Part shown: one piece after another, positions 26,247-37,123 of the stretch
Position numbering within the stretch: the first letter of the stretch is position 1
How the letters are laid out: every line of letters starts with the position of its first letter
NCBI GenBank assembly: GCA_029204225.1
Contig: CM055093.1
Span: forward strand, 47,178,854 to 47,242,853
Direction of reading: 5' to 3'
DNA: 64,000 nucleotides
Origin: Diphasiastrum complanatum
Taxonomy: Eukaryota; Streptophyta; Lycopodiopsida; Lycopodiales; Lycopodiaceae
The notes under the pieces: generated by a model
Seen by the model: the letters and a program-made list of their open reading frames with translations, nothing else
Database searches by the model: none
What the model was told of the DNA's origin: nothing
Program-made: the position numbers and the translations under genes

Positions 26247-27079
26247 TGTGAAAAATACAAAAATAAGCTTGGTAGAGGCCAAAAATCATGTATATAGGAT
26301 GATTACACATGTGTGGAGCCTGTTCCCACATGTGAAAATAGTGTACTTGTCATGTACCATAATCATATAGGTTGTACATATGATTTAATTCAAGTTCTAG
26401 GGGCTAAAAAGGCCAAAAACTAGTTTTCTAGACATATGACACATGGCATCAATCTATTGATTGCATGAGCCACATCCTTTGGTTAGGTGTCATATCACAT
26501 GTGTAGAGGACAGCTCACATGTGTGGAATAAGTTGAAGTAGGCGAATTTTGACTTCTAGAAGATTTCCAAGTAGATCTCCATATAGAAGGAAAATGGACC
26601 AAAAGTGCTCAAAATAGAAGGTTTTGTCCAAGTGTCAGTTTTGCATGATGAATCATCATATGACAAAGCACCTTCACACATGTGGGATCAGAGGGATGAT
26701 CAGTACCATGAGCTCCCACTTATTGTATATATAGAGCCACATTTGGCCATAATCAATGTGAGACACCAATCTTGGTTTTGGAAGCAATTTTGAGTGATTC
26801 TCTCTATTTGTCTACATTTGTTTTGATTGTTTTGAGATTCTATCAATGTGTACTTGATTTTCAGGTTTGAGTCCATACTCAGACAATGTTTCACATGTAT
26901 GAAACCAGAAAGTACACTTACCTTCAATTAATGATTGTTCTTGTAAGGATTTTGTGTCTAGAATTGATCTAGATTGATCTTAATCTGAAGTAGATTGATA
27001 GATCAAGTAATATGACAACCAATCCCTCTTGAGGATCAGATTAGGATCCACTCTTGGTCCTTTTTGTACTTTTTTCACA
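26247..27079 (+). repeat. 5' LTR
   Basis: It starts TGTGAAAAATAC and ends TTTTTTCACA next to the PBS. It contains ACACATGTGTGG and CACATGTGTAGAGG palindromes and a TATA-like TGTATATATAGAGCC near 26724. It is homologous to 30934-31754 and to the minus-strand LTRs at 46634-46886 and 58260-59079. Confidence 0.85.
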
Positions 27080-27092
27080 TGGTATCAGAGCC
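27080..27092 (+). other. Primer-binding site
   Basis: TGGTATCAGAGCC directly abuts the 5' LTR; Met-initiator tRNA type. Confidence 0.85.
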
Positions 27093-28844
27093 TAGTACAA
27101 GAGGTTTTGTTGAAATTGATAGGGTTAATCCAAATCAAAGTCAAAATTAGCAATTTTTTGGAAACTAGTCAAATTTGGTGTAGCGAGTTGGATTTGATAG
27201 CTATCCTCAAAATTTTTGGTCCAGATCTTGTTGTGGGCTGTAGGAATCCTTTTCACTCGTGTGAGTCCGTACATCTCCGGTTTTGACTGAAAAATTTCAA
27301 AAAATTGTCGAATTTGACGCACATACCCAATTTGAGTGATTTTTGGTGCAAAATTAAGCATTTTCTATAGAGAATCTAATCCCTTGATTAGTTCTTGGAT
27401 TAGATCAGCCAAGGAATTAAATTTGAAGCTTGAATTAGGTGCATTAATTGATTATCTCTGATTTTTTGAGTGCATGTTGAAGTTGAGAGAGATTTTGCTA
27501 AAAATCATAGATTAAGGAGTGATATGCAAGGTGAGAGGTTGAAATCCATTGTATCATCACTCTAGATTTGTTCAAGAGTGATAGGGTCAAGTTTAGAAGC
27601 ATCAATTTGCTAGAAAACATCCTTGGATCTGTCCTCCAAGTGAAACCTTTGAGAGTTTCTAGTGCATATAGAGCATCTATGCAAATCTTTTGTAGAATTT
27701 GACATAGATTGGCTTAAATTGAGAGTTCTAAAGAGATTGAGATCCAAGTCACATTGTTCAACCCTACTCAATTTGTTTGAGTGACTGTAAGGTTTGAAAA
27801 AGAGTCATTTAGGTGTCTATGACAAATGTGTAGAGAAAGATCCAATTTTCTAAAGAGTTCATTCCTTTGTAGAGGGCAAGATCTAGAAGCTCATTATGTG
27901 TTGTTATAGGTGAAGAATTTGTTTTCTCCTAGGTGATCAAATCTTTCTAAGTGGTATTAGCTCTTTGAAGCACAATATCAAGTGGTACTTGATTGCGATG
28001 TGTTTCGTCCTTGAGTGAAACACAAGATCCTTTGTCAGATGTATTGTAGATGTATTGTCCATCTGCAAAATCAGAGGTTCATTCCTCGTTCCACCCAGTT
28101 CGTCAAGGAACTATTGGAGCCAAATGATTTCATTGGCCATCTATATAGTGAGAAGAATCACAACTTTTGATTTTGAATTTCATTCCAATTCTTAAAAGGT
28201 AGAGTAATTGGTGGAATCCAATAGAAGTGATTGAATTCAATTTGTTGAGCAAAAATTGACATAGTATGTATGAAACTCAAACTAGTTCTATTCAACTTTC
28301 TTTGTGAGAGTGTGAGGGTCAATTTGTGATCCCATTGGATGTCTAGAATGATGAGGAGTCCATATTTGAGTATTCATGCATGGTTGAGATCTTTGTGAAT
28401 CTCTAGTTGTCTAATTCTTTAGCTTTGTGAAAAATTGGTGGTATAGTTTGTTTGCAAATCAAATCAAATTCATTCTAAATCTCAAGAGTGAGATTATTTG
28501 GGTCAAGAGTGAGTCCAAAAGAAGTGATTAAGTTTGATTTTCATGTATTTGAAGCAAAACCCATCTTTTGTTCAAGAATCTCAAGTGTTGAGAGAACTAG
28601 TCAAGTGAAAAGGAAAATCTAGGTGTCAAATCTTTTTTATATCCATCTCAGCTTTCAAAAGAAATAGTCATTGGTATTTGATGAGTCCAATAGGAGATTG
28701 GATCTGATCTCTTTTGTGATTTGATTCAAAGATTGTGTGCTTTTGTCTTAGTGATCAAAGCAAAGTTTCCAAGTGACTAGTCATTAGTGTGAAGATTGAT
28801 TCTTAGGTTTGTGAGCTAGATCTTTTGTAGATCATTCTAGATTA
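27093..28844 (+). other. Long leader without gag start
   Basis: No plus-strand ORF. Its first 200 bp are similar to the leader of the minus-strand element at 58034-58240. The N-terminal half of gag seems to have been lost here. Confidence 0.5.
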
Positions 28845-29498
28845 TTGAAGATGTTCAAATCTAGTCTCTTGAAAGTCACAAATTACTTTTGTAGAATCAT
28901 ATCACAGGCTTTTATTCACATGGCATCAATAGGTGGCAACCTATTGAAGGATAGAAAGGATCCTAAGTGCAACCTTTGTGGCAAGGGAGGATATTTTTTC
29001 TCAAGATGCTACAAAAAAAAGACCAATCCATCCAAGAAGAACCAAAGCAAGGGGGCCGAGGAGAAGGATGGAGCTTCAAGTTCAAAATGCAAATACAAGA
29101 AGGACAAGTCCAAGAAAAAGTGTTTCCTTTGTGGAAAGGTGAATGAGGCTTGGAGTCTCACAAGGACTTGCAAGATTTGTCTTCAAGAGTCCATCACAAC
29201 ACATGTCAAATCTTTTGAAATTTTTCATTTGGAAGTACATTGTTTGCTTCAAGATGCAAAGATAGATGTCACTTTCATGAAAGTAACCAGGATTTATTTT
29301 TTGTCCTTGGAAAGTATTTTGCTTGGAGCTTTAGATAAGTTCAAACTTATTGTTATGATCCAAGAGAAATCAATCAAGAATAAGGGGCATCAATCACAAA
29401 ATGAAAATAGTTTCATTTATGCTCTCATGTCAACTTATGAAGATCTATTTGCTTTGAAGGGATTTTTGTATCTCAAAGGTGGCTTAAGGCAATGCTAG
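28845..29498 (+). CDS. Degenerate Gag zinc-knuckle ORF
   Basis: It begins just after a stop and contains CNLCGKGGYFFSRC, a CX2CX4HX4C knuckle whose His is replaced by Tyr. A Lys-rich linker and a second half-knuckle, KCFLCGKVNEAWSLTRTC, follow. The preceding MASIGGNLLKDRKDPKC resembles the region just before the knuckle in Copia Gag. The C-terminal half is unrecognised. It overlaps the next ORF by a few bases. Probably a decayed Gag fused to accessory sequence. Confidence 0.5.
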   Translation: MKMFKSSLLKVTNYFCRIISQAFIHMASIGGNLLKDRKDPKCNLCGKGGYFFSRCYKKKTNPSKKNQSKGAEEKDGASSSKCKYKKDKSKKKCFLCGKVNEAWSLTRTCKICLQESITTHVKSFEIFHLEVHCLLQDAKIDVTFMKVTRIYFLSLESILLGALDKFKLIVMIQEKSIKNKGHQSQNENSFIYALMSTYEDLFALKGFLYLKGGLRQC

Positions 29499-30130
29499 TT
29501 CAGTGTGATGCCGTAAAAGATAGCAAAATATGTTTTCCTTGTAAGCTTACATTAGTTATGAAGTCAAGAAAATGGAAATACCTTCATAATGTAGGATCTT
29601 TTGGTTTCAATAAGATCATGAATGATGTGTTCATTCATAAAGATGAAAATTGTAAGTTTTCAATCTTAAAGGCAAGTTGTAAACTTCTTATGAGAATAAG
29701 TGAAGAATCCAAAGTGGACACTTATATCCATAAGCAAGTAGTTAGCCTTATTGAGATGGAAATATCTTTTGATTTCAATATTGAAAAAATCATGCCAAGT
29801 TGTGGTGATTTTTGGACTTATGTTTCTATCATAAGTAATCTTCATAATCATAGTAAGTGCATATTGAATGGTCATACTTGTTGTGATCATTATGAGACAT
29901 GGAGGTCTCGGATTTCCATCAAAACGGAGCACCATGAAGAGGATCTTAAGGAGTCATCTCAAGGTTCAAATGTGCCAAGGATTGAGGAGGAGAATTCTTC
30001 TCAAGGTTCAAGTGTGCCAAGGATTGAGGAGGAGAGACCTTCTCAAATTGTGATTCCAAAAATAAACTCAAGAAATATGGTTGAATCCATGTGGCTCACA
30101 TTTCAAGGGAAAGAGGAGCATATCTCATGA
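29492..30130 (+). CDS. Accessory 3' ORF, part 1
   Basis: It contains KASCKLLMRISEESKVDTYIHKQVVSL, positioned here at ~29670-29750, the same block as at 600-700 in the first element (EANSKLLLRLSEASKVDTYI). An acidic repeat (SSQGSNVPRIEEE, then SSQGSSVPRIEEE) and SRNMVESMWLTFQGKEEHIS follow, the latter matching 250-310. A stop then separates it from part 2, where a diverged second copy of the block occurs. Function unknown. Confidence 0.5.
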   Translation: MLVQCDAVKDSKICFPCKLTLVMKSRKWKYLHNVGSFGFNKIMNDVFIHKDENCKFSILKASCKLLMRISEESKVDTYIHKQVVSLIEMEISFDFNIEKIMPSCGDFWTYVSIISNLHNHSKCILNGHTCCDHYETWRSRISIKTEHHEEDLKESSQGSNVPRIEEENSSQGSSVPRIEEERPSQIVIPKINSRNMVESMWLTFQGKEEHIS

Positions 30131-30157
30131 GGTATACATCTCATACTTACTTCTCTT

Positions 30158-30619
30158 ATGTCATTTGATAAATCAATTTGCTTTAGTGAGATCATTGCAT
30201 CTCAATTTTGGAGTAAAGCCATACTAGTTGAGTATGAAGTCTCTCTTGAGAACATAGATGATGTTCTTAAAAGATTGAAATTGATGTTAAATCAATTAGA
30301 AAGCAAATGGTTATTTCATCAAATGTATGCTCTTGAGTCATGCAATAGCAAAAGTGATTTGTTCACTCATAGTTTGAAAATTTGTATTGAGGCAAACTGT
30401 AAACTCTTTATGAGAGTAAGTGAGTCATCTTCTAAAGACACTTATCTCCATAATGAAGTATTTAGCCTCATTGGATCTGATATTAGGATGGTAAACAAGC
30501 ATGAAGATATATTGCAAACACTTTGTTATTATAGCATGCATAGTCTTGCCAATTTGGATGAGACTAATTCTCTAGATCGTAGTAACATGATGTTAGATCT
30601 TTGTGATCCTAATAAATAA
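30158..30619 (+). CDS. Accessory 3' ORF, part 2
   Basis: SKAILVEYEVSLENIDDVLK corresponds to RKAILVLYDAYGMDM at ~410-460 of the first element. EANCKLFMRVSESSSKDTYL repeats the block seen in part 1. Ends about 300 bp before the PPT. With part 1 this suggests one long accessory protein carrying the block twice, now broken by a stop at 30128-30130. No known domain. Confidence 0.5.
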   Translation: MSFDKSICFSEIIASQFWSKAILVEYEVSLENIDDVLKRLKLMLNQLESKWLFHQMYALESCNSKSDLFTHSLKICIEANCKLFMRVSESSSKDTYLHNEVFSLIGSDIRMVNKHEDILQTLCYYSMHSLANLDETNSLDRSNMMLDLCDPNK

Positions 30620-30933
30620 AAAAGAAATCTTTATTTTCTCATGGAGGAGCATGCACATGAAGAAGGAGCAAGCCTCAAAGTCAAGCATCTACATGAAATT
30701 TGGAAGGAATCGATTTTGGAGGTGATAGGATGGTGCAAAGCTTTCAAGTTCATCAAAGATGTCAACATCAAATAAACACTATCATGGATATGGTGATTTC
30801 AGATCAACATCAAGCTCATTGGCTGACCTTCACACCTTTTGAACCAACAAAGACCAATTCAGCCCATGGAGTCAAGTTCAAGATCATCATGTTTTCCATC
30901 AAACTGCATTTACCAAGCTAGATTTTTGAGGAG

Positions 30934-31754
30934 TGTGAAAAATGCAAAAATAAGCTTGGTAGAGGCCAAAAATCATGTATATAGGATGAATACACATATG
31001 TGGAGCCTGTTCCCACATGTGAAAATAGTGTACTTGCCATGTATCATAATCATATAGGTTGTACATATGATTTAATTCAAGTTCTAGTGGCTAAAAAGGC
31101 CAAAAACTAGTTTTTTAGACATATGACACATGGCATCAATCTATTGATTGCATGAGCCACATCTTTTGGTTAGGTGTCATATCACGTGTAGAGGACAGCT
31201 CACATGTGTGGAATAAGCTGAAGTAGGCGAATTTTGACTTCTAGAAGATTTCCAAGTAGATCTCCACATAGAAGGAAAATGGAACAGAAGTGCTCAAAAT
31301 AGAAGGTTTTGTCCAAGTGTCAGTTTTGCATGATGAATCATCATATGACAAAGCACCTTCACACATGTGGGATCAGAGGGATGATCAGTACCACAAGCTC
31401 TCACTTATTGTATATATAGAGCCACATTTGGCCATAATCAATGTGAGACACCAATCTTGGTTTTGGAAGCAATTTTGAGTGATTCTCTCTATTTGTCTAC
31501 ATTTGTTTTGATTGTTTTGAGGTTGTATCAATGTGTACTTGATTTTTAGGTTGGAGTCCGTACTCAGATAGTGTTTCACACGTGTGAAACTAGAAAGTAC
31601 ACTTACCTTCAATTAATGATTGTTCTTGTTAGGATTTTGTGTCTAGAATTGATCTTAATATGAAGTAGATTGATTGATCAAGTAATCTGACAACCAATCC
31701 CTCTTAAGGATCAGATTAGGATCCACTCTTGGTCCTTTTTGTACTTTTTCCACA
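30934..31754 (+). repeat. 3' LTR
   Basis: It starts TGTGAAAAATGC after the PPT and ends TTTTTCCACA. Target duplication GTACC follows at 31755-31759. It contains TTTCACACGTGTGAAAC near 31574 and the same TATA-like motif as the 5' copy. Confidence 0.85.
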
Positions 31755-32681
31755 GTACCAAACTCTGGGCAAATACATCTTGGATGCGGTAGTGGCCAAA
31801 GCTATTATGGAAAGCAGGGTACTACACCTGGCGACAAGTAATACACAGCTGCGAGCAGACCTCACCAAGTTGGAGCAAGAGCTGATTTTGGCTCAGCAAC
31901 ACGAACAAGCAGGGCACCAGGAGATTGCCAAGCTACAGCAGAAGGAGGAGGGCCTCAACAAATATATCCAAAGCCTCTCCAACTCGCTAACTGAGGCCTC
32001 GATGAAGGTGCGAGAGCTTCAAGCTGAAGCGTCCTAACGGCTTGCCCCCATCCAGACGCAACTTACCCTTTTGGAAGTAGAGAATACGCGTCTGGGGACG
32101 AAGGTGAAAGCCCTACAAGACGAAAAGCTCGTCTGGTTAGCTCAACCTGCACCGGACTCAAGGCCGCTTTCTCAATTAGAGATGAATTTTCTATGGCGTC
32201 AAGTGCAGGTTTATAACCAAACCTTAAACAGCTACCAGACAGAGTTCAACAGGTATCGGACAAGCGCAACACATGAGCTCACCTAGCCAAGCAAGCCCTC
32301 AAGGCGTGCCAAAAATTCATGGACGAGAAGGCCCAGCCCACCTCCATAGTAATTCAACCGCCACCTAATTTTGATGCTTTGCAGGCTAGTACCAACCAAG
32401 ATCAGAGCCAGCAGGCAGCAGAGAAATCTCAACCAGATCAAGGGTCCGAAGGCCAAGACCGAGGGCAGCCGGATGCGGCTGCTAAGATGCGAGACCAGGG
32501 CCAAGGCGCAACCACCAGCCAAAGCCAAACAACATCATGCAGAGGTTCGCATAAGATATCTGCCAGCCGGGCCTTCCGAAGATCGAAGTCCGTGGAGAGA
32601 AAATCAATGAATTTTTATCAAAGTATCCCCACGAGTCATCAAGAGGCGGCTGGCAGATATCGTTCTCAACGCAGAACATAA
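31755..32681 (+). pseudogene. Continuation of the split ORF: coiled-coil, Gln-rich
   Basis: The frame resumes as QTLGKYILDAVVAKAIMES and gives a clear heptad-rich coiled coil (LRADLTKLEQELILAQQHEQ...). An in-frame TAA at 32035-32037 is followed by more coiled coil in the same frame (LLEVENTRLGTKVKALQDEK). After a frameshift near 32284 comes LAKQALKACQKFMDEKAQ and a Gln/Pro-rich segment. GC-rich compared with neighbours. The architecture (disordered N-terminus, long coiled coil, charged linker) could suit a structural Gag-like protein, but no family is recognised. Confidence 0.45.
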
Positions 32682-32701
32682 AGGGAAACGAACTACAAGC
32701 A

Positions 32702-33337
32702 TTGTCCACCCTCCAATCACAACCAGAGTGGCCTCAGCAGTTATTTGAAAGAGACCCTACGGCCATCAGGGCCTACGTGACAAGTCCACAACAATTACGA
32801 GTGAACGCGCACTTCTTGCCATGTCCACGAAGATCCAAATGGGCGGAATGCGGCACCCCTCTGGACAAGATCACACTTCAGAATTTCAATTGGCCGGTCG
32901 TACAATCAGAATATGGGTGGACTATGGATGTAGACGCCAGAAGGCCTCTCACCGGATTCGCCAACCAATACATCAATTGCCCTAATCCCATAGTCCTCGC
33001 GGCAGCCACTTACATCCGAGATTTAGAACATCTGATGGGGATCGAAACTAAATGGGACAATTTTCTCCCATCCATATTCTTTGATGTTAATAAGGCACTA
33101 CCTTCAGACAGAGTCAAAGATCAACTGCCAATAGCTCGTGTATATTACCGAGCTGCACTTCTGGGTGATCCATGGACATGCCGATTCCAAACATGGGTCG
33201 ACCAAGATTGGCTGCGGGGGGTCCACAAGTCTCTTCACACGCCAAAGGACTTAAAAAAGTTGGACCGCCTCAACTTTATGGAGGACGTCACCACCTACCT
33301 CATCCAGCAAAGGGGGACGAAGAAAACGCTCTACTAA
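32702..33337 (+). CDS. C-terminal globular part of the unknown ORF
   Basis: An open frame of 211 codons with globular composition: PEWPQQLFERDPTAIRAYV, KWAECGTPLDKITLQNFNW, TYIRDLEHLMGIETKWDNF, IARVYYRAALLGDPWTCRF. It follows the coiled-coil ORF in another frame and is probably the same gene after a frameshift. It is not recognisable as Gag, protease, RT or transposase. Confidence 0.4.
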   Translation: MSTLQSQPEWPQQLFERDPTAIRAYVTSPQQLRVNAHFLPCPRRSKWAECGTPLDKITLQNFNWPVVQSEYGWTMDVDARRPLTGFANQYINCPNPIVLAAATYIRDLEHLMGIETKWDNFLPSIFFDVNKALPSDRVKDQLPIARVYYRAALLGDPWTCRFQTWVDQDWLRGVHKSLHTPKDLKKLDRLNFMEDVTTYLIQQRGTKKTLY

Positions 33338-35011
33338 ACCGGCAGAGTGCCGAGGGACCGACACTACTTCAAGTCGTGGGTCCTGTTGAAAGTGTAAATA
33401 AATAAATCATCCAATAAAATGTGTTGCGAGGGCATGGCATCCTACGTGTATAAGCCCATGGCCCAATGAGCACGCAAATAAAGTTGTAAATAAAATAAAC
33501 ATGACTTGGGCCTTGGAATTAAAGTAAAACTAGGGGCCCCATTGTCATTTTTAAACTTAGAGATTACTTTTTAGAGTTGGGTCCAAATTGGGACTCACAT
33601 GAATCTTGTGATTTCTAATGTACTTTTTGTGGACCCTTGGATCAAGTTGGGTCCAAGATGAATGGATAGGATCATTGTGAACATTAGCCAATAGGATTGA
33701 GGGGCAAGGGCCTTCCCCATGTTATAAAAAGGCACCATTTGTACACTATTTTCATGCTTAATGAGAAGGAGGAAACTCTACCAATTTTGGAAGAGAAGCA
33801 TCCTCATTTGCAATTCAATGCTTGCTATTGCTCTTGTTGTTTTCAATTGCTTTCAAGTTCATGCTTTTTGGTTGCAATAGTTTATGTTTCTCCTTTAGCA
33901 AGTAAAATGTGCATTTGAGCTAACCTCCACCCTCACTCTCTATCTCTCTGTCTTACTCTCTTCTCTTCTCAATATCTTCTTTTCTATCTCTTCCCTTCAC
34001 CCAAATCATGATGAATGTCAGTGTAGAGGAGTAGAGTTAAAGGAGAATAGTGTTAGTGGTGAGTAGAGTTAAGGGAGGAAGTAGGAAACTAACTAAAAGT
34101 AGCATCTATGCATAGTTAGGTACCTATCCAGTGATCTAACCCTTGTTGATAGGCAAGAGGGCTATACTACGTGAGATCTTCGACCCTACAATTTCTAAAT
34201 TAGGAACAATTAACTTGAGTAGTTGGTTTACTCCTGTGTAAAGTTAATTGGTAAAACGGACAGTGTGAAGAGAATTCACTGGAAACTGTTTGTTTTTTGT
34301 GTATTGCTTGTCAAACACATAATTTATGAGTCATTTAGATTCATTAAGGAATTGTGTGCATAGGATACTGATTTCTTGGATGAGTATTTCCCAGTTGAAA
34401 AATAGACTTGATTAATTAGTGATAGTATCCTTGTGAGCTCAATTGGATATCGGATCCTAATGATGCCAAGAATGGTAAACTAAATTTTGGGAATTTAGTA
34501 GAACTTTGAAATCTCTAGATGTTGTTCTAGGAGATTGTATAAGTTTATTTTGTTAAAGATGAATGTTATAATAGTCTTAATTACTTGGATGATTGTAGAA
34601 TTTGGAACTCATAATCTGATTAAGAATTGGTTAGGAAGAATATTCTTGAAATCCAGTGATTTTCCTTGTGGAAAAGATTTCAGAATGATTCTTATATTTC
34701 CTAAATTGTATGTTGTACATACTCCAGTATCTGCCACACCTCCAACGACCTACAAACACATAACCCTACACACACACATCAACCTCAATCAAAACTGTCT
34801 ACATATATGCATTCTTTCCTACAAAACAAGAGTCCACACACATCTCCCACATTCCTCCCAAACAGACCTACACACTCCCTCCCTACAGAGCCACATTGCT
34901 TCAGCTGCCCCTTCATGCTCCCTTTTCTTTCCCTAATCTTGACCGGGTATGTTGCAGAGCATCTTGATTGAATAACTGCTTTAGAAATTCTCAGCCAGAT
35001 GTCCATCATTC
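33338..35011. other. No gene; possible LTR-type promoter
   Basis: TATAAAAAGGC at about 33723 lies after a stretch with repeated GTTGGGTCCAA phrases (33575-33655), and TC-rich sequence follows at 33930-33990. This resembles an LTR promoter, but no paired LTR or PBS was found. It could be the 5' end of the Gypsy-like element at 35.8 kb. Confidence 0.35.
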
Positions 35012-35480
35012 AAATCTCAACTGGAGCGTTTCTCTGAAATCTCAACCGGAGGCGTTTCTCTGAAATCTCAACCGAAGCATTTCTCTAAAATCTCAACCAG
35101 AGCGTTTCTCTGAAATCTCAATCAGAGGCGTTTCTAAAATCTCAACCGGAACGTTTCTTTGAAATCTCAGCCGGAGACGTTTCTCTGAAATCTCAACCGG
35201 AGGCGTTTATCTGAAATCTCAACTAGAGCATTTCTCTGAGATCTCGACCGGAGCGTTTCTCTGAGATCTTGATCGGAGTATTTTTCTGAGATCTCGACCG
35301 AAGCGTTCACGTCAGATCTTGACCGAAGAGTTCGCGTCAGATCTCGATCGACGGCTTCTGTTAGTATCTCGACCGAAGGTTATGGTTCAGATCTCGACCG
35401 AAGGATTCAATCAGATCTCAACCGAGGCAATTGGGTCAATTTTTGACCGGATTAATTCACTCCCATCTCGATCAGACCGG
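35012..35480. repeat. ~26-bp minisatellite, ~17 units
   Basis: A variable unit close to GAAATCTCAACCGGAGGCG plus TTTCTCT recurs head to tail. It drifts to GATCTCGACCGAAG-type units towards the right, ending near the gag remnant. Confidence 0.85.
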
Positions 35481-35873
35481 ATCAAGAACAAACCTCATAA
35501 CTTTCAAACGAGACCTCTGATTGCCATTTCGACCGAACCACCATCTTTCCAAAGCCTTAGAGTCTAAATTTTCATTTTTTCAAAAAGGCATGAACACCAA
35601 AAAAAATTCCAAAAAGTAACATCCATATCAATAGAATTCTCTTTTCATACTGAGTCTCCGCCTTGACTTCCTTAAACACCCTAAAGAAATTCAAAAATCC
35701 AAAAACACCGAAAACCCTAAAAATTCCAAAAACATCAGAAACACATACCCAACACAAAAAAGACACAACAGTATCCAATGGACCAACAAAAAAATTTTGA
35801 ACTCCCAGAAGATTATCCATACAAGATTAGGTCCCCTGTAGCTGAACAAATTTGACGTCATAGGTTCTACCGA

Positions 35874-37123
35874 ATGCAGGCCCAGATACATGGATCATCC
35901 GCAAACCCATTCGAGAAACAAGAATCTGATAGAGCCGAGTCTTCACGAGCACAAGCCCATTCTTATGGTGCTGAAATTTTCCAAGCCATAACTAATCTTA
36001 ATAGTGCTATTGCTACCCACGGTGCTCATCTTGAAAGACATACACCCAAGCTAGATCTACCAAAGTTTGACGATAGTTCAGACCCTCAAAGATTTTTGCA
36101 AATCTTTGAGAATGCATGTGATGTGTATAGCGAAACATCTCACGCTACTATGGTCCAACTGTTCGGCGATGGCTATGATCGCTAAAGTACGTGACTGGTT
36201 TTTAAACCTCGATCGTGAAGATAAGACGGACTGGTCAATTTTGAAAGAGTTCTTTATCAAGCGTGTTAAGCCCTTTCGCTTGATCGAGAGTCCTTTTGTC
36301 AAATTAAGTAGCATCAAAATGGCAAAAGATGAACGTGTACGAGACTATATTGAATGTTTCAAATGCCTCAAAAGTCAAGTACAAGAACAACCCTCTGAAC
36401 AGATGCTCGTCATCTGGTTTTTAGTCGGCCTTCTAAGATGGATCAGATGCGAGCTTAAATCCAATGGTGAATATACGAGCCTAAAGTTAGCTATGTTTGA
36501 TGCCATCAAGGAGGAAGATGAAGGATCAGATGTTGATGAATCCAAAGAAAGAAGAGCACCACGTGCTCTTGTCCATGCCGATCGAGGACACCCGAGATCA
36601 GCTTTGAAAATCCCAGTTGGAGTTTCATAATAAGCAACACCAACTACAAATAGAGAAACTCACTAATGAGTTTCAAACTACCCTGAAGTCTATCCAAAGC
36701 AATGTGCCTAGTCAGCCAAACCCTGCACATGTACCTTATAGACGAAAACCAATATGGTGCCCATATTGTCGATCTACGCATCCAACTAATGCTTGTCCTT
36801 CATATTAGCCTATCCAAGCACATACAGTCCAACAATATGAAGAACGACCGTCACAATTGGGACATTCCTTGACTTCTCATGAATATCCACCTGAAAGTTC
36901 AGAACCATTAGCCATACAAGATGGCTATACCGTTATACAAGGGCCATTGAACAACATATGTTTCATCCGTGGTGAAACCGGTCATTTCATGCCTGATTGT
37001 CCAGTCAAGACCAAGTACCATGCCGAGTGTCCCAACTGTGTCAGAAAACACAGTTTCAAAGTCTGTCCAAAACAACCCAGCAAGATCCTACCTGTCCGAC
37101 ACGTTAGTTGTGACTCCCGATAG
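35874..37123 (+). pseudogene. Ty3/Gypsy-type Gag remnant with zinc knuckles
   Basis: LDLPKFDDSSDPQRFLQIFENAC continues after a frameshift near 36165 as MAMIAKVRDWFLNLDREDKTDW, then LKEFFIKRV, as in the Retrotrans_gag domain. Further on are a CPYCRSTHPTNACPS half-knuckle (~36760), CFIRGETGHFMPDC (CX3-type, first Cys pair altered) and CPNCVRKHSFKVC. Several frames are needed, so it is non-functional. No pol follows within the window. Confidence 0.65.

Larger units (their letters stand above)
26247..31754 (+). mobile_element. Non-autonomous Copia-like element interrupting a long ORF
   Basis: LTRs at 26247-27079 and 30934-31754, a PBS at 27080, a zinc-knuckle gag remnant, accessory ORFs and a PPT (ATTTTTGAGGAG) at 30922-30933. 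There is no protease, integrase or RT. The flanking 5 bp are GCACC and GTACC (one mismatch), and removing the element restores the interrupted reading frame, so both ends are authentic. The LTRs differ at several positions and small indels, so it is older than the element at 3709. Confidence 0.85.

Noticed and set aside
35319-35891. ORFs across and after the 26-bp minisatellite
   Set aside because: Produced by the repeat and by low-complexity T-rich sequence.
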